Source: Pseudomonadota bacterium (lineage in GTDB: Bacteria; Pseudomonadota; Gammaproteobacteria; Steroidobacterales; Steroidobacteraceae). From it: DNA of 64,000 nt. Below the pieces are notes generated by a model. The model ran no database searches, was not told where the DNA came from, and worked only from the letters and a program-made list of their open reading frames with translations. Where the stretch lies: contig JAFEDT010000004.1 in NCBI GenBank assembly GCA_018241445.1, forward strand, positions 62,001 through 126,000, given 5' to 3'. Below are positions 14,351-21,762 of the stretch, one piece after another (the first letter of the stretch is position 1; every line of letters starts with the position of its first letter). Both the position numbers and the translations under genes were made by a program.

Positions 14351-14514
14351 AATCGCGCCTACCCTCCCCTGGCGCTGTCGGCGCGCCCGCTGATCCGCAG
14401 CATGCGGTCGCCGCGGCCGAGCACGTCGCGCGTTCGCCGGCGACCGAGTTCACCCCCGCATATCTACACCTGGCGCGCCGCGGCGCAGCGCTGGAGGAGC
14501 CCGTCCATGCATGA
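14347..14514 (+). CDS. Hypothetical micro-protein of the early operon
   Basis: 55 residues from an ATG that overlaps the previous stop by 4 bp. Pro/Ala-rich start, then a short helix (AVAAAEHVARSPATEFTPAY). Nothing is recognised; support comes from its exact fit in the overlapping gene chain. Confidence 0.45.
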   Translation: MKSRLPSPGAVGAPADPQHAVAAAEHVARSPATEFTPAYLHLARRGAALEEPVHA

Positions 14515-14689
14515 CGATATCCCCGCGTTCGTCCTGGTCATAGCCGGGCTCGGCCTGCTGTTCACGGCGCTGGGCCTGATCGAGCACCTGGCGCACCTAG
14601 TGCACCGCGCCGCCCAGCGGCGTCGACTACACATCGAGCGCGCGCCATCGAAGGATTGTGCGCGGCCGAGCGTGGAGGCCGTTCCTTGA
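14507..14689 (+). CDS. Single-span membrane micro-protein
   Basis: 60 residues from the ATG at 14507, preceded by GGAGGAG, overlapping the previous gene by 8 bp. The first half is one hydrophobic helix (FVLVIAGLGLLFTALGLIEH); the second half is basic (HRAAQRRRLHIER). A small inner-membrane phage protein of unknown role. Confidence 0.55.
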   Translation: MHDDIPAFVLVIAGLGLLFTALGLIEHLAHLVHRAAQRRRLHIERAPSKDCARPSVEAVP

Positions 14690-15573
14690 AGAAGGCGGCC
14701 GGGAAAGATGGCCCGCGCGCGCGGATCCTCGACGTCACGCCGGAACAATACCTGGCGGATCCTTGCGATCGACCGAGTCTGTCCAGCGGTGTTGCCACGA
14801 CGATGGTGGCGGAATCCCCGGCGCACGCATACGCGAAGCACCCGCGCCTCGGCGGCCGCGGCGGAGACAGCGGCGGCACAAAGGCGATGACGGCGGGCGG
14901 CCTGATCCATAAGCTGATGCTCGGCACCGGCAAGGACGTGGAGCTGATCGACGCGAAGGACTTCCGCACGAAGGCCGCGCAGGAGGCCCGCGATGCGGCC
15001 CGCGCCGCCGGGAAGATGCCGATCCTCCAGCACGACTTCGCCGAGAAGGCCGCGACGGCCGCAAAGCTCGTCGACCGCTGCCGCGAGTACGGTTACGAGT
15101 TCACCGCCCGGTCGGAACTCGCCATCGAATGGACTGATCGCGCCCAGGACGGCGAAGTCCTGTGCCGCAGCATGCTCGATCACGTTTTCCTCGATCGCGG
15201 GATCATCTATGACATCAAATCGACCGAGGCCGCGAACCCATCGAAGATCGAACGGCGCTTTCTGGATTACGGCTACGACGTGCAGTACGCCGCATACACG
15301 CGCGCGCTGGCTGCGCTGAGACCTGAGCTCGCCGGGCGCATCCGCATGATCTTCCTGTTCGTCGAACTGGAAGAACCCTACAGCGTCGTGCCGATCGAGC
15401 CGGATGGGAGCTTCCGCGAGATCGGCGCATTGCGCTGGAACCGCGCGCTGACTCTATGGGAGCAGTGCCTGGCGCAGAAGCACTGGCCCAGCTACTACTC
15501 CGGCGGCGAGCCGCTGCTGCTGCACGCGCCGAACTATGTTGTGGAACGCGAGATCGGGACGCTGACGGAATGA
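14686..15573 (+). CDS. RecE/exonuclease VIII-like PD-(D/E)XK nuclease
   Basis: 295 residues from a TTG at 14686, which has GGAGG seven bases upstream and overlaps the previous stop (TTGA). An alternative TTG lies at 14656. The core runs ELAIEWTDRAQDGEVLCRSM, then LDHVFLDRGIIYDIKST: Asp followed by D-I-K is the D...(D/E)-x-K nuclease motif, and the YDVQYAAYTRAL helix after it is typical of RecE/Cas4-like exonucleases. It would resect DNA ends for phage recombination together with the ATPase gene that follows by a 4-bp overlap. Confidence 0.8.
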   Translation: MKKAAGKDGPRARILDVTPEQYLADPCDRPSLSSGVATTMVAESPAHAYAKHPRLGGRGGDSGGTKAMTAGGLIHKLMLGTGKDVELIDAKDFRTKAAQEARDAARAAGKMPILQHDFAEKAATAAKLVDRCREYGYEFTARSELAIEWTDRAQDGEVLCRSMLDHVFLDRGIIYDIKSTEAANPSKIERRFLDYGYDVQYAAYTRALAALRPELAGRIRMIFLFVELEEPYSVVPIEPDGSFREIGALRWNRALTLWEQCLAQKHWPSYYSGGEPLLLHAPNYVVEREIGTLTE

Positions 15574-16685
15574 ACGCCGCGGCGAAGCAGATCAAGTTCG
15601 CGCCGGCGGTGCGCGAGAACATCAGCCTGCTGGTTGGCCTCGCCGGCGGCACGGGATCAGGCAAGACCTATACCGGTATGTGCCTCGCTGCGGGCATGGC
15701 CGGCGCAAAGCGCTTTGCGGTCATCGATACCGAAGCACGCCGGGCGTTGCACTACGCCGATCAGTTCCAGTTCGACTTCATCGACCTGCATCCGCCGTTC
15801 CGGCCCGATACCTACGCCCAGGCGATCGTCGCGGCCGACAAGGCCGGATACCCCGTGATCATGGTCGACTCCATGTCGCACGAGTGGGCGGGCGAAGGCG
15901 GGATCCTGGAGTGGCACGAGGAAGAGCTCACACGGATGGCCGGCGAGGATTGGAAGCGGCGCGAGGCCTGCAAGATGGCCGCGTGGATCAGACCGAAGAT
16001 GGGTCACAAGAAGATGGTGGCACGCCTGCTGCAGCTGCGAGCGCACCTGGTCCTGTGCTTCCGCGCCGAAGAGAAGGTCGACATGGTGCGCGACCCTGGA
16101 GACGGCAAGATGAAGATCGTGCCGAAGGCCTCGCGCGCGGGCCTCGACGGCTGGCTTCCAATCTGCGAGAAAACGCTGCCGTTCGAACTGACGACCAGCT
16201 TCCTGTTACTGGCGGACGCGCCAGGCATCCCGAAGCCAATCAAGCTGGAGGCGCAGCACCGCCCGTTCTTCGCGCTCGACAAGCCGGTCACGCCAGACAG
16301 CGGCGCTCGTCTGGCGGCCTGGGCAGCCGGCGGCACCGGCGGGCCAATCGACACCATCGAACGGCTCCTCTCTGACTATGCTCAGTGCGCTAGCGCAGCA
16401 CAGCTGCAGGCGCTGGAGGCGCGCCGCGCCGCACTCTGGAAGGGCGCGAAGGCGCCGACGAAGCAGCGCCTGAAAGCAGCCTCCGACGCCGCTGGCCAGC
16501 GCATCAAGGCGCGGCCAGTCATTACCGCCGGCCCGGTCAACTGGGCGCAGCGGTTGCAGCGGGCCCGCACCGTCGACGAGCTGAATGACGAGTGGGAGAG
16601 CTGCTGCACCGCCTTTGACGGCGACCCGCCGAATGACTGCGATGCCGTCTACCAGGCGCGCCGCGAACAACTCACGGAGTCATAA
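15570..16685 (+). CDS. AAA/RecA-fold phage recombination ATPase
   Basis: 371 residues from the ATG at 15570 (ATGA overlap with the nuclease gene). The Walker A GGTGSGKTYTG is near residues 26-36, and a Walker B strand, YPVIMVDSMSHEW, ends in Asp near residue 96. Sensor-type residues follow. The C-terminal 110 residues are a separate helical extension with a repeated basic look. The family resembles phage AAA_24/RecA-core ATPases that pair with exonucleases in annealing or strand-exchange modules. The exact type (Sak4-like or other) is not settled. Confidence 0.75.
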   Translation: MNAAAKQIKFAPAVRENISLLVGLAGGTGSGKTYTGMCLAAGMAGAKRFAVIDTEARRALHYADQFQFDFIDLHPPFRPDTYAQAIVAADKAGYPVIMVDSMSHEWAGEGGILEWHEEELTRMAGEDWKRREACKMAAWIRPKMGHKKMVARLLQLRAHLVLCFRAEEKVDMVRDPGDGKMKIVPKASRAGLDGWLPICEKTLPFELTTSFLLLADAPGIPKPIKLEAQHRPFFALDKPVTPDSGARLAAWAAGGTGGPIDTIERLLSDYAQCASAAQLQALEARRAALWKGAKAPTKQRLKAASDAAGQRIKARPVITAGPVNWAQRLQRARTVDELNDEWESCCTAFDGDPPNDCDAVYQARREQLTES

Positions 16686-16687
16686 CG

Positions 16688-18253
16688 ATGCATGCTTCAG
16701 AACTTCGCGCCGTTCCCCTGGCGGCGCTGACCTTCTCCACGACGCCGGCGCAGATCGAGCGCCGTGCGCACTTCGACAAGGGTGAGCTGGCGGAGCTGGC
16801 CGACAGCATCAAGATCGCCGGCGTACTGCAGCCGATCTTGGCGCGGCCGCGATTCAAGGAGGACCACGGCGAGCTGAACCAGTGGGAGGTCGTCGCCGGC
16901 GAGCGCCGCGTGATCGCCGCGCGCAAGGCGGGGCTTGAGGAGATCCCGGCCACCGTGCGCGAGCTCTCCGACGGCCAGGTCGCCGAGCTGCAGCTGATCG
17001 AGAACCTGCAGCGCGCCGGCCTGCACGAGCTCGCCGAGGCGGAAGGCTACGAGCAGCTGCTCAAGCATGGGCATTCGGTGGAGGAGATCGCCGGCAAGGT
17101 GGGCAAGTCCAAGGCCTACGTCTACGCGCGCATGAAGCTGCTGGCCCTGGGCCCCGCAGCGCGCGAGGCGTTCTACCGCGGGGAGCTGTCGGCGTCGACC
17201 GCGCTGCTGCTGGCGCGCATCCCGGACGCCGGCGCGCAGCGCAAGGCCTGCGGGGAGATCACGCATCAGCGCTGGGGCGATGGCGGCCCCATGTCGTACC
17301 GCGAGGCGCTCCGGCATATTCGTGAGGACTACATGCTGGACCTGAAGGAGGCTTCCTTCCCCACCGGAGACGCGGACCTGGTGCCCGCCGCCGGCGCGTG
17401 CGGGGCCTGCCCGAAGCGTACTGGCAACCAGCGCGAGCTGTTCCAGGACGTCAAAAGTGGAGACGTCTGCACGGACGCGCCCTGCTTCAAGCGTAAGAGC
17501 GACGCATGGTCGGCGCGACAGCTTGAGAAGGCGCGCGCCACCGGCCAGGAGGTCATCACCGGCGAGAAGGCGAAGAAGATCGCGCCGCACGGTCCGGACT
17601 GTGGTCTGAACGGCGATTACCTGAAACTTGACGAGCGCGTCTACCGCGATCCCAAGCAGCGCACCGTCCGCCAGATCATCGGCAAGGATGCGCAGCCGGC
17701 GCTGCTGCAGGACGTGAAGACGGGCGAGCTCGTGCCGATCGTGAAGGAGGCGGTCGTCACCGAGGCGCTGCGCAAGCAGGGCGTGCGCGCCACGCGCGAA
17801 CCTTCCAACCCCGAGCAGTCAAAGCGCGACAAGAAGGCGAAGGCCGAGAAGGCCTTCCGCGCCAAGCTGTTCGAGCTCGTCCGCGCCAAGCTGCCCACGC
17901 GGGTCGATGTCCAGATCCTGCGCACCATCGCCGTCGGTTACGTCGGGGAGATCCAGCAGGAGAACCTGAAGCGGCTCTGCAGCATCTACGGGCTCGAACC
18001 GATCAAGAAGAAGTACACCCAGGAATATCGGCCGGCGCTCGAGGAGTGGATCGCTGGCATGACTAAGGTCGAGCAGCTCGCCGAGTTCCTGCAGCTCTGC
18101 TACTACGCGTCGGACCTGAGCGTCTACACCTGGGGTGACGGTACGCCGGACCGGCTGCTGGCCGCCGCGAAGTCACTGCGGATCGACGTCGAGAAGGTGC
18201 GCAAGGAAGTCACCGCGGCCGCGAAGCCCAAGAAGCCGGCGAAGAAGAAGTGA
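16688..18253 (+). CDS. ParB/Spo0J-family protein of the prophage
   Basis: 521 residues, longer than host ParB. The N-terminal ParB/sulfiredoxin-like domain has FDKGELAELADSIKIAGVLQ, then WEVVAGERRVIAARKAGLEE (GERR is the CTP/phosphate motif), then AELQLIENLQRAGLHELAEA. The DNA-binding helix-turn-helix follows (VEEIAGKVGKSKAYVYARMK, about residues 131-150). Residues about 235-270 have CGACPKRTGN and CTDAPCFKRK, a cysteine cluster seen in phage/plasmid ParB proteins. The C-terminus is Lys-rich. No ParA lies next to it. It may act in phage DNA maintenance or as a regulator. Confidence 0.85.
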   Translation: MHASELRAVPLAALTFSTTPAQIERRAHFDKGELAELADSIKIAGVLQPILARPRFKEDHGELNQWEVVAGERRVIAARKAGLEEIPATVRELSDGQVAELQLIENLQRAGLHELAEAEGYEQLLKHGHSVEEIAGKVGKSKAYVYARMKLLALGPAAREAFYRGELSASTALLLARIPDAGAQRKACGEITHQRWGDGGPMSYREALRHIREDYMLDLKEASFPTGDADLVPAAGACGACPKRTGNQRELFQDVKSGDVCTDAPCFKRKSDAWSARQLEKARATGQEVITGEKAKKIAPHGPDCGLNGDYLKLDERVYRDPKQRTVRQIIGKDAQPALLQDVKTGELVPIVKEAVVTEALRKQGVRATREPSNPEQSKRDKKAKAEKAFRAKLFELVRAKLPTRVDVQILRTIAVGYVGEIQQENLKRLCSIYGLEPIKKKYTQEYRPALEEWIAGMTKVEQLAEFLQLCYYASDLSVYTWGDGTPDRLLAAAKSLRIDVEKVRKEVTAAAKPKKPAKKK

Positions 18254-18846
18254 GCCCGCTCGCCGACCAGGTGCTGCGGGTGCTCGGCCGCGGCGCGATC
18301 ACGCACGGGGAGCTCCTGGCGGAGCTCAGCGCCGATGCGGACAGCCTGGACGAGGCGCTGGACGAGCTCGAGGACCGCGTCGAGTTCATGGGCGGGAAGA
18401 TTTACCTGCGTAGATCAATTCCAGCAATTCCAGAAATTGCACGAATTCCCCAAGGGGGCGGTCTCAGTTCTGAAGGGTCGCCGTCGCAGACGCCGGCGCC
18501 CACTGAGGAAACCGGCGAGGACCGGCCTGCCGCCCCAATCCTCTTTCACATCGCGCGTCGACCGACGCCAACAGAACAACCGACCCAGGAGATGCGGATG
18601 GCGACCAGAACGTGCAAGAAGTGCGGCAAGACGAAGGACGTCAGCCTCATGGGCAAGACCGGCCGCGCCGCGCGGATCTGTCTGGCGTGTCGAGATTCGA
18701 AGCCGGAGAAAAAGACGGTCGCCGCAGCGGCCAAATCAAATGGGGGGGGGCAGCCGCAGGCCAGGTACGGCGAGCTGCTCACCGAGCTGCGCACGAAACG
18801 CGCCGCGCTCGATCAGGCCATCGCTGCAATAGAGGCGCTGGGGTAG
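18250..18846 (+). CDS. Two-part protein: winged-helix-like start and zinc-finger-like end
   Basis: 198 residues from a GTG that overlaps the parB stop. Residues 1-55 look like a winged helix (LADQVLRVLGRGAITHGELL). Residues 56-116 are a Pro-rich linker, and the end has TCKKCGKTKDVSLM then ICLACRD (a C-x2-C pair twice) plus a helix. An in-frame ATG at 18598 with AGGAG just ahead could make an 82-residue zinc-finger protein alone. A run of nine G at 18742-18750 encodes Gly-Gly-Gly. Confidence 0.6.
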   Translation: MSPLADQVLRVLGRGAITHGELLAELSADADSLDEALDELEDRVEFMGGKIYLRRSIPAIPEIARIPQGGGLSSEGSPSQTPAPTEETGEDRPAAPILFHIARRPTPTEQPTQEMRMATRTCKKCGKTKDVSLMGKTGRAARICLACRDSKPEKKTVAAAAKSNGGGQPQARYGELLTELRTKRAALDQAIAAIEALG

Positions 18847-18850
18847 CTGC

Positions 18851-19084
18851 GTGAACGGCCTCGCCGAAGAGCACGTCCTCTGCTGCGCGGTGTTCATGCG
18901 CGATGGAACCGCGAGGGCGAGAGTTCTGCATCGTGGCTCGAAGTCTGAATGCGAGCGCGAGCAGGCTCTGGTATCTGGCATGGTCGTCAACCTGGATGAA
19001 TCTGTGAGATCGGCTGAGGTATTCATCTGGCCGGCATCGAAGTGGGCGGCGTTTGAGCTGCGAGCAAGGGAGCGCGCGGCATGA
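18851..19084 (+). CDS. Hypothetical phage protein
   Basis: 77 residues from a GTG five bases after the previous stop. Mixed alpha/beta with two adjacent cysteines (HVLCCAVFMRDG) and a tryptophan-rich segment (FIWPASKWAAFELRARERAA). Not recognised. It is followed by a 4-bp overlap with the next gene. Confidence 0.55.
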   Translation: MNGLAEEHVLCCAVFMRDGTARARVLHRGSKSECEREQALVSGMVVNLDESVRSAEVFIWPASKWAAFELRARERAA

Positions 19085-19299
19085 CCTTCGACTCCGACAC
19101 CACCGAAGCGCACGAGCGGCGCATCACACGCTGCAAGTCCTGCCGCGCGCGCATCGTCTGGCTAACGACCGAGGCCGGCAAGAAGATTCCCGTCGACGCC
19201 GATACCGTCGAGGCGGACGACGAAATCTACGAGCACGGCCGGCACGTCAGCCACTTCGGCACATGCCCGCAAGCCAGCAGCTGGAGAAAGCCCCGATGA
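19081..19299 (+). CDS. Conserved-type small phage protein with a CxxC zinc motif
   Basis: 72 residues. CKSCRARIVWLTTEAGKKIP is followed by VDADTVEADDEIYEHGRHVS and HFGTCPQA. This pattern, a C-x2-C knuckle followed by a beta hairpin and an H-x-C end, is a frequent prophage protein of unknown function. Both ends overlap neighbours by 4 bp. Confidence 0.65.
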   Translation: MTFDSDTTEAHERRITRCKSCRARIVWLTTEAGKKIPVDADTVEADDEIYEHGRHVSHFGTCPQASSWRKPR

Positions 19300-19466
19300 C
19301 CTCCACGACCGGCGCCGAGCGGGTCTTTCCCGACCTCCGCGCTGCCTGTCAGTGCGCTGATGGCACATGCCTGCCATGTCGCGCGGCCGCCGAGCTTGAG
19401 CGGCAGGCGAGACGGATCACAGAGCTGGAAAGAAGTGGCACGCCTGTCTCACCAGTATCGCAATGA
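19296..19466 (+). CDS. Hypothetical Cys-rich micro-protein
   Basis: 56 residues: RAACQCADGTCLPCRAAAEL gives four closely spaced cysteines (C-x-C-x4-C-x2-C), a possible metal or cluster site, followed by a charged helix. The ATG overlaps the previous stop. Not recognised; the reading is supported by the overlap chain. Confidence 0.45.
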   Translation: MTSTTGAERVFPDLRAACQCADGTCLPCRAAAELERQARRITELERSGTPVSPVSQ

Positions 19467-19785
19467 GATTGAGCGACTAGAACGCGTGCAACGCGAGTTT
19501 CACAACATCGATGACGTAGTGGAGCTCCGCAGGCTGCGCGCCGAGTTGGAGATTCAGAAGCAGGCGCAAAACGCCATCACGAACGCACTGTGCGTCGAAC
19601 GCGACGCCCAGCGCGCCGTGGCCGCCGCTGCCAGGGTGCTATCCGATAGCGCGTTGGCGATCAGTCAGCCGATGGATCCAGGCACCGCCATGGTGAGCGA
19701 GCCGGCGCTGGCCGCCCTCGAGGCGGCGCTCGATGCTGCCGGGTATGGAATGACGGATGAGGAGTTCCGTGAGCGCGCCGGCTGA
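19435..19785 (+). CDS. Helical phage protein of unknown function
   Basis: 116 residues from the GTG at 19435 (GGAAAG just ahead); an in-frame ATG at 19360 would overlap the preceding gene by over 100 bp. It starts with a coiled coil (HQYRNEIERLERVQREFHNI, then VELRRLRAELEIQKQAQNAI) and ends with LEAALDAAGYGMTDEEFRER. No family is recognised. Confidence 0.5.
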   Translation: MARLSHQYRNEIERLERVQREFHNIDDVVELRRLRAELEIQKQAQNAITNALCVERDAQRAVAAAARVLSDSALAISQPMDPGTAMVSEPALAALEAALDAAGYGMTDEEFRERAG

Positions 19786-20185
19786 ACCGCTCAGCCAGGC
19801 CCTGCGAGAGCTGCGCTGCTTCTATTGCGAGCGTCTCATGGTCGATCGCAGCGAGTACGAGCGCGATCACTTCCCGGCGCCGCGAGGAGCAGGAGGTATG
19901 GCAATCGTCCTGGCGTGTATACGTTGTCATGACGAGAAGGACAGACTCGGCGATCAGGAACTGGGAGAAGAGGCGGCGCGTTGCATTCGAGAGAGTCCAC
20001 CGCATGTCGTCCACCTTCAGCGCGATTTCCTCGATTCCGCCGAGGACGGCGTTCCGGGTATCGCGGCGCGCACTCTCAAGAGGATATGGCCGGCGCTTCC
20101 AAGGGTGCTGCGTATATGCGATGCCAGGATTCTCGCCGATCTATATCGAACGGCTGCGCAGGAAATCGATGTCATCCCCCGCTGA
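19769..20185 (+). CDS. HNH-like nuclease/zinc protein
   Basis: 138 residues from the GTG at 19769, which has GAGGAG at good spacing. RELRCFYCERLMVDRSEYER is followed by DHFPAPRGAGG and VLACIRCHDEKDRLG. The paired CxxC knuckles, the D-H-F-P and the C-H-x-x-K end match the HNH fold, with Asp-His in the first motif. The second half (LGEEAARCIRESPPHVVHLQ) is helical. It overlaps the excisionase start by 17 bp. Confidence 0.6.
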   Translation: MSAPAEPLSQALRELRCFYCERLMVDRSEYERDHFPAPRGAGGMAIVLACIRCHDEKDRLGDQELGEEAARCIRESPPHVVHLQRDFLDSAEDGVPGIAARTLKRIWPALPRVLRICDARILADLYRTAAQEIDVIPR

Positions 20186-20600
20186 AACCCTCGGCCTCGA
20201 GGACGCGGCGCGCATGCTGCAGCTCAGCGAGGATTGTTTGCTGCGCAAGGCTCGTGCGGGTAAGGTGCCCGGGGCCAAGATCGGGCGCCGGTGGGTCTTT
20301 GTACGCGCCGACCTGGTCGAGCTCATCCGACAACAAGCACGCGAGCGCGCATGCCACTCTATCGCCGCCCTAAGAGCCCGTACTGGTGGGTCCGACTCTC
20401 GGTCGGTGGAATCAAGACTCGATGCTCGACTGGCACAGCTGACAAAGCACTTGCAGCCGAGTTCGAGGCGCGCCTTCACAACAGTCGATGGCGGGAGCAC
20501 CGCCTCGGTGAGCGGCCGCGTTACACCTGGAAGCAAGCTGTCGAGCGCTGGAGCGCCGAGGCTGCGGGTCGTGACAGGGCGCGAGACGCCGAGCGGCTGA
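20169..20600 (+). CDS. Excisionase-like helix-turn-helix protein with unusual long tail
   Basis: 143 residues from the ATG at 20169. The first 60 residues are an AlpA/excisionase-type winged HTH (LGLEDAARMLQLSEDCLLRK, then VPGAKIGRRWVFVRADLVEL). Such proteins direct the integrase toward excision. In most relatives the protein ends after the HTH; here the frame stays open about 80 residues more, overlapping the integrase gene by 250 bp. That tail is Ser/Arg-rich and looks like an out-of-frame reading, so it may be tolerated rather than functional. Confidence 0.7.
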   Translation: MSSPAETLGLEDAARMLQLSEDCLLRKARAGKVPGAKIGRRWVFVRADLVELIRQQARERACHSIAALRARTGGSDSRSVESRLDARLAQLTKHLQPSSRRAFTTVDGGSTASVSGRVTPGSKLSSAGAPRLRVVTGRETPSG

Positions 20601-21367
20601 GCTGGTTCTCCGCCGAGCCGCAGTCGATGGACGCGGTGGCTCTGGCCGACATCACCCCCTCGATGATTGCGAAGCTGCGCGCGGTGCGCACGCTGGAGAG
20701 CTCGCCGTCGACCGCGAATCGGTACATGGCCCTGCTGCGCATGGTGCTGCGCAGAGCGTTGATGCAATGGGACTGGATCGAGAAGGCGCCGGCGGTGCCG
20801 ATGGTGAAGCTGGAGAAGCGCGAGCCGCGATTCCTGACGCGCACCCAGGCGCAGCGGCTGCTCAAGGAGCTCGCCGCGTTCAAGAATCTGAGGGATGTCG
20901 CGGAGTTTGCCCTGGAGACAGGGCTGCGGATGCGCAATGCGACCGGCCTCACCTGGGACCAGGTGGATCTGAAGCGGGGCCTGCTAGTGGTGCCGGCATC
21001 GAGGGCGAAGGCCGGGGAGACGATTGCGGTCCCGCTGTCGCGGCGGGCCGCGGCGGTTCTACGTGCCCAGCGCGGGCGCCACGCCGAGCGCGTGTTCACC
21101 TTCCGCCGCGGGCCTGAAGGGCGATGGCTGCCGTTCCAGGATGCGAACGGGCACGAGTTCAAGAAGGCGGCCGCGCGCGCCGGCGTGCCCTGGCTTCGAT
21201 TCCATGACCTGCGCCATACCTGGGCGAGCTGGCACCGGCAGGCGGGCACCCCACTGGACGTGCTCCAGGAGCTCGGGGGGTGGAAGTCCTACGACATGGT
21301 GAAGCGGTACGGGCACCTCTCGGTCGACCATCTACGGCAGTTCGCGGAGCATAGGAGGGGACGATGA
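20351..21367 (+). CDS. int: Tyrosine-type phage integrase
   Basis: 338 residues from the ATG at 20351. The N-terminus (MPLYRRPKSPYWWVRLSVGG) is the short arm-binding-type start, and a core-binding SAM-like domain follows. The catalytic domain shows Arg in ALETGLRMRN (R193), HDLRHTWASW (H285, R288), the G-G-W region and the nucleophile Tyr in KRYGHLS (Y320). It catalyses attP x attB recombination. It reads toward the tRNA-Met gene, whose 3' end lies about 200 bp beyond, and is overlapped by the excisionase gene, as expected for an integration module. Confidence 0.95.
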   Translation: MPLYRRPKSPYWWVRLSVGGIKTRCSTGTADKALAAEFEARLHNSRWREHRLGERPRYTWKQAVERWSAEAAGRDRARDAERLSWFSAEPQSMDAVALADITPSMIAKLRAVRTLESSPSTANRYMALLRMVLRRALMQWDWIEKAPAVPMVKLEKREPRFLTRTQAQRLLKELAAFKNLRDVAEFALETGLRMRNATGLTWDQVDLKRGLLVVPASRAKAGETIAVPLSRRAAAVLRAQRGRHAERVFTFRRGPEGRWLPFQDANGHEFKKAAARAGVPWLRFHDLRHTWASWHRQAGTPLDVLQELGGWKSYDMVKRYGHLSVDHLRQFAEHRRGR

Positions 21368-21567
21368 GCGGTCCGGAACATCATGCCGACTATCGGGGCG
21401 AGCCGATGATCGATGCATGGATTTGCTGGTGCTCTTGCGGCTGGCGCTCTAACGTCTATTTCGCCGATTTTGAGCCGAGGGGCGCAGCGATCGCTGAGTG
21501 CAAAAGACGCATCGCCGAGCACAAAACGGGCACAGCGGGAGAAATGGTGGCGCGTAAGTCTTTGTAA
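21364..21567 (+). CDS. Last prophage gene before the attachment site, hypothetical
   Basis: 67 residues, starting in the integrase stop (ATGA). AWICWCSCGWRSNVYFADFE has a C-x-C pair and many aromatics; the rest is charged. It ends 3 bp before the tRNA 3' end. Small genes here are often cargo genes carried at the attachment end. Not recognised. Confidence 0.55.
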   Translation: MSGPEHHADYRGEPMIDAWICWCSCGWRSNVYFADFEPRGAAIAECKRRIAEHKTGTAGEMVARKSL

Positions 21568-21570
21568 TAT

Positions 21571-21647
21571 TGGTGGAAAGGGAGGGACTCGAACCCTCGA
21601 CCCCGGCATTATGAGTGCCGTGCTCTAACCAGCTGAGCTACCTTTCC
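21571..21647 (-). tRNA. tRNA-Met(CAT); prophage attachment site at its 3' end
   Basis: 77 nt including an encoded CCA. The acceptor stem is GGAAAGG with CCTTTCC, the D-arm is AGCTCAGCTGGTTAGAGC, the anticodon loop is CTCATAA (anticodon CAT), and the T-arm is GGGTTCGAGTCCC. Elongator Met is the likeliest identity; a lysidine-type Ile tRNA cannot be excluded by eye. The CCA end faces the prophage, and integrase lies next to it, so the 3' part of this gene is very probably the phage att core. Confidence 0.92.
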
Positions 21648-21711
21648 ACGCGGGGGGTGGCATTGTCGGGGCCACCCCGGGGGGTGTCAAACCGGGTCAT
21701 CCCGCGCCGCT

Positions 21712-21733
21712 GGCCGGGCCCTCGGGTCCGGCC
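21712..21733 (-). terminator. GC hairpin after ychF (weak terminator candidate)
   Basis: GGCCGGGCC at 21712-21720 pairs with GGTCCGGCC at 21725-21733 (nine pairs, one G-T). It lies about 30 bp after the ychF stop. No T-run follows, so it may be a weak or Rho-assisted end. A second stem, GGGGTGGC/GCCACCCC, is at 21654-21678, just ahead of the tRNA 5' end. Confidence 0.35.
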
Positions 21734-21762
21734 TGCGCGGCTCCAGCCCGCGGTCCTCGAAA

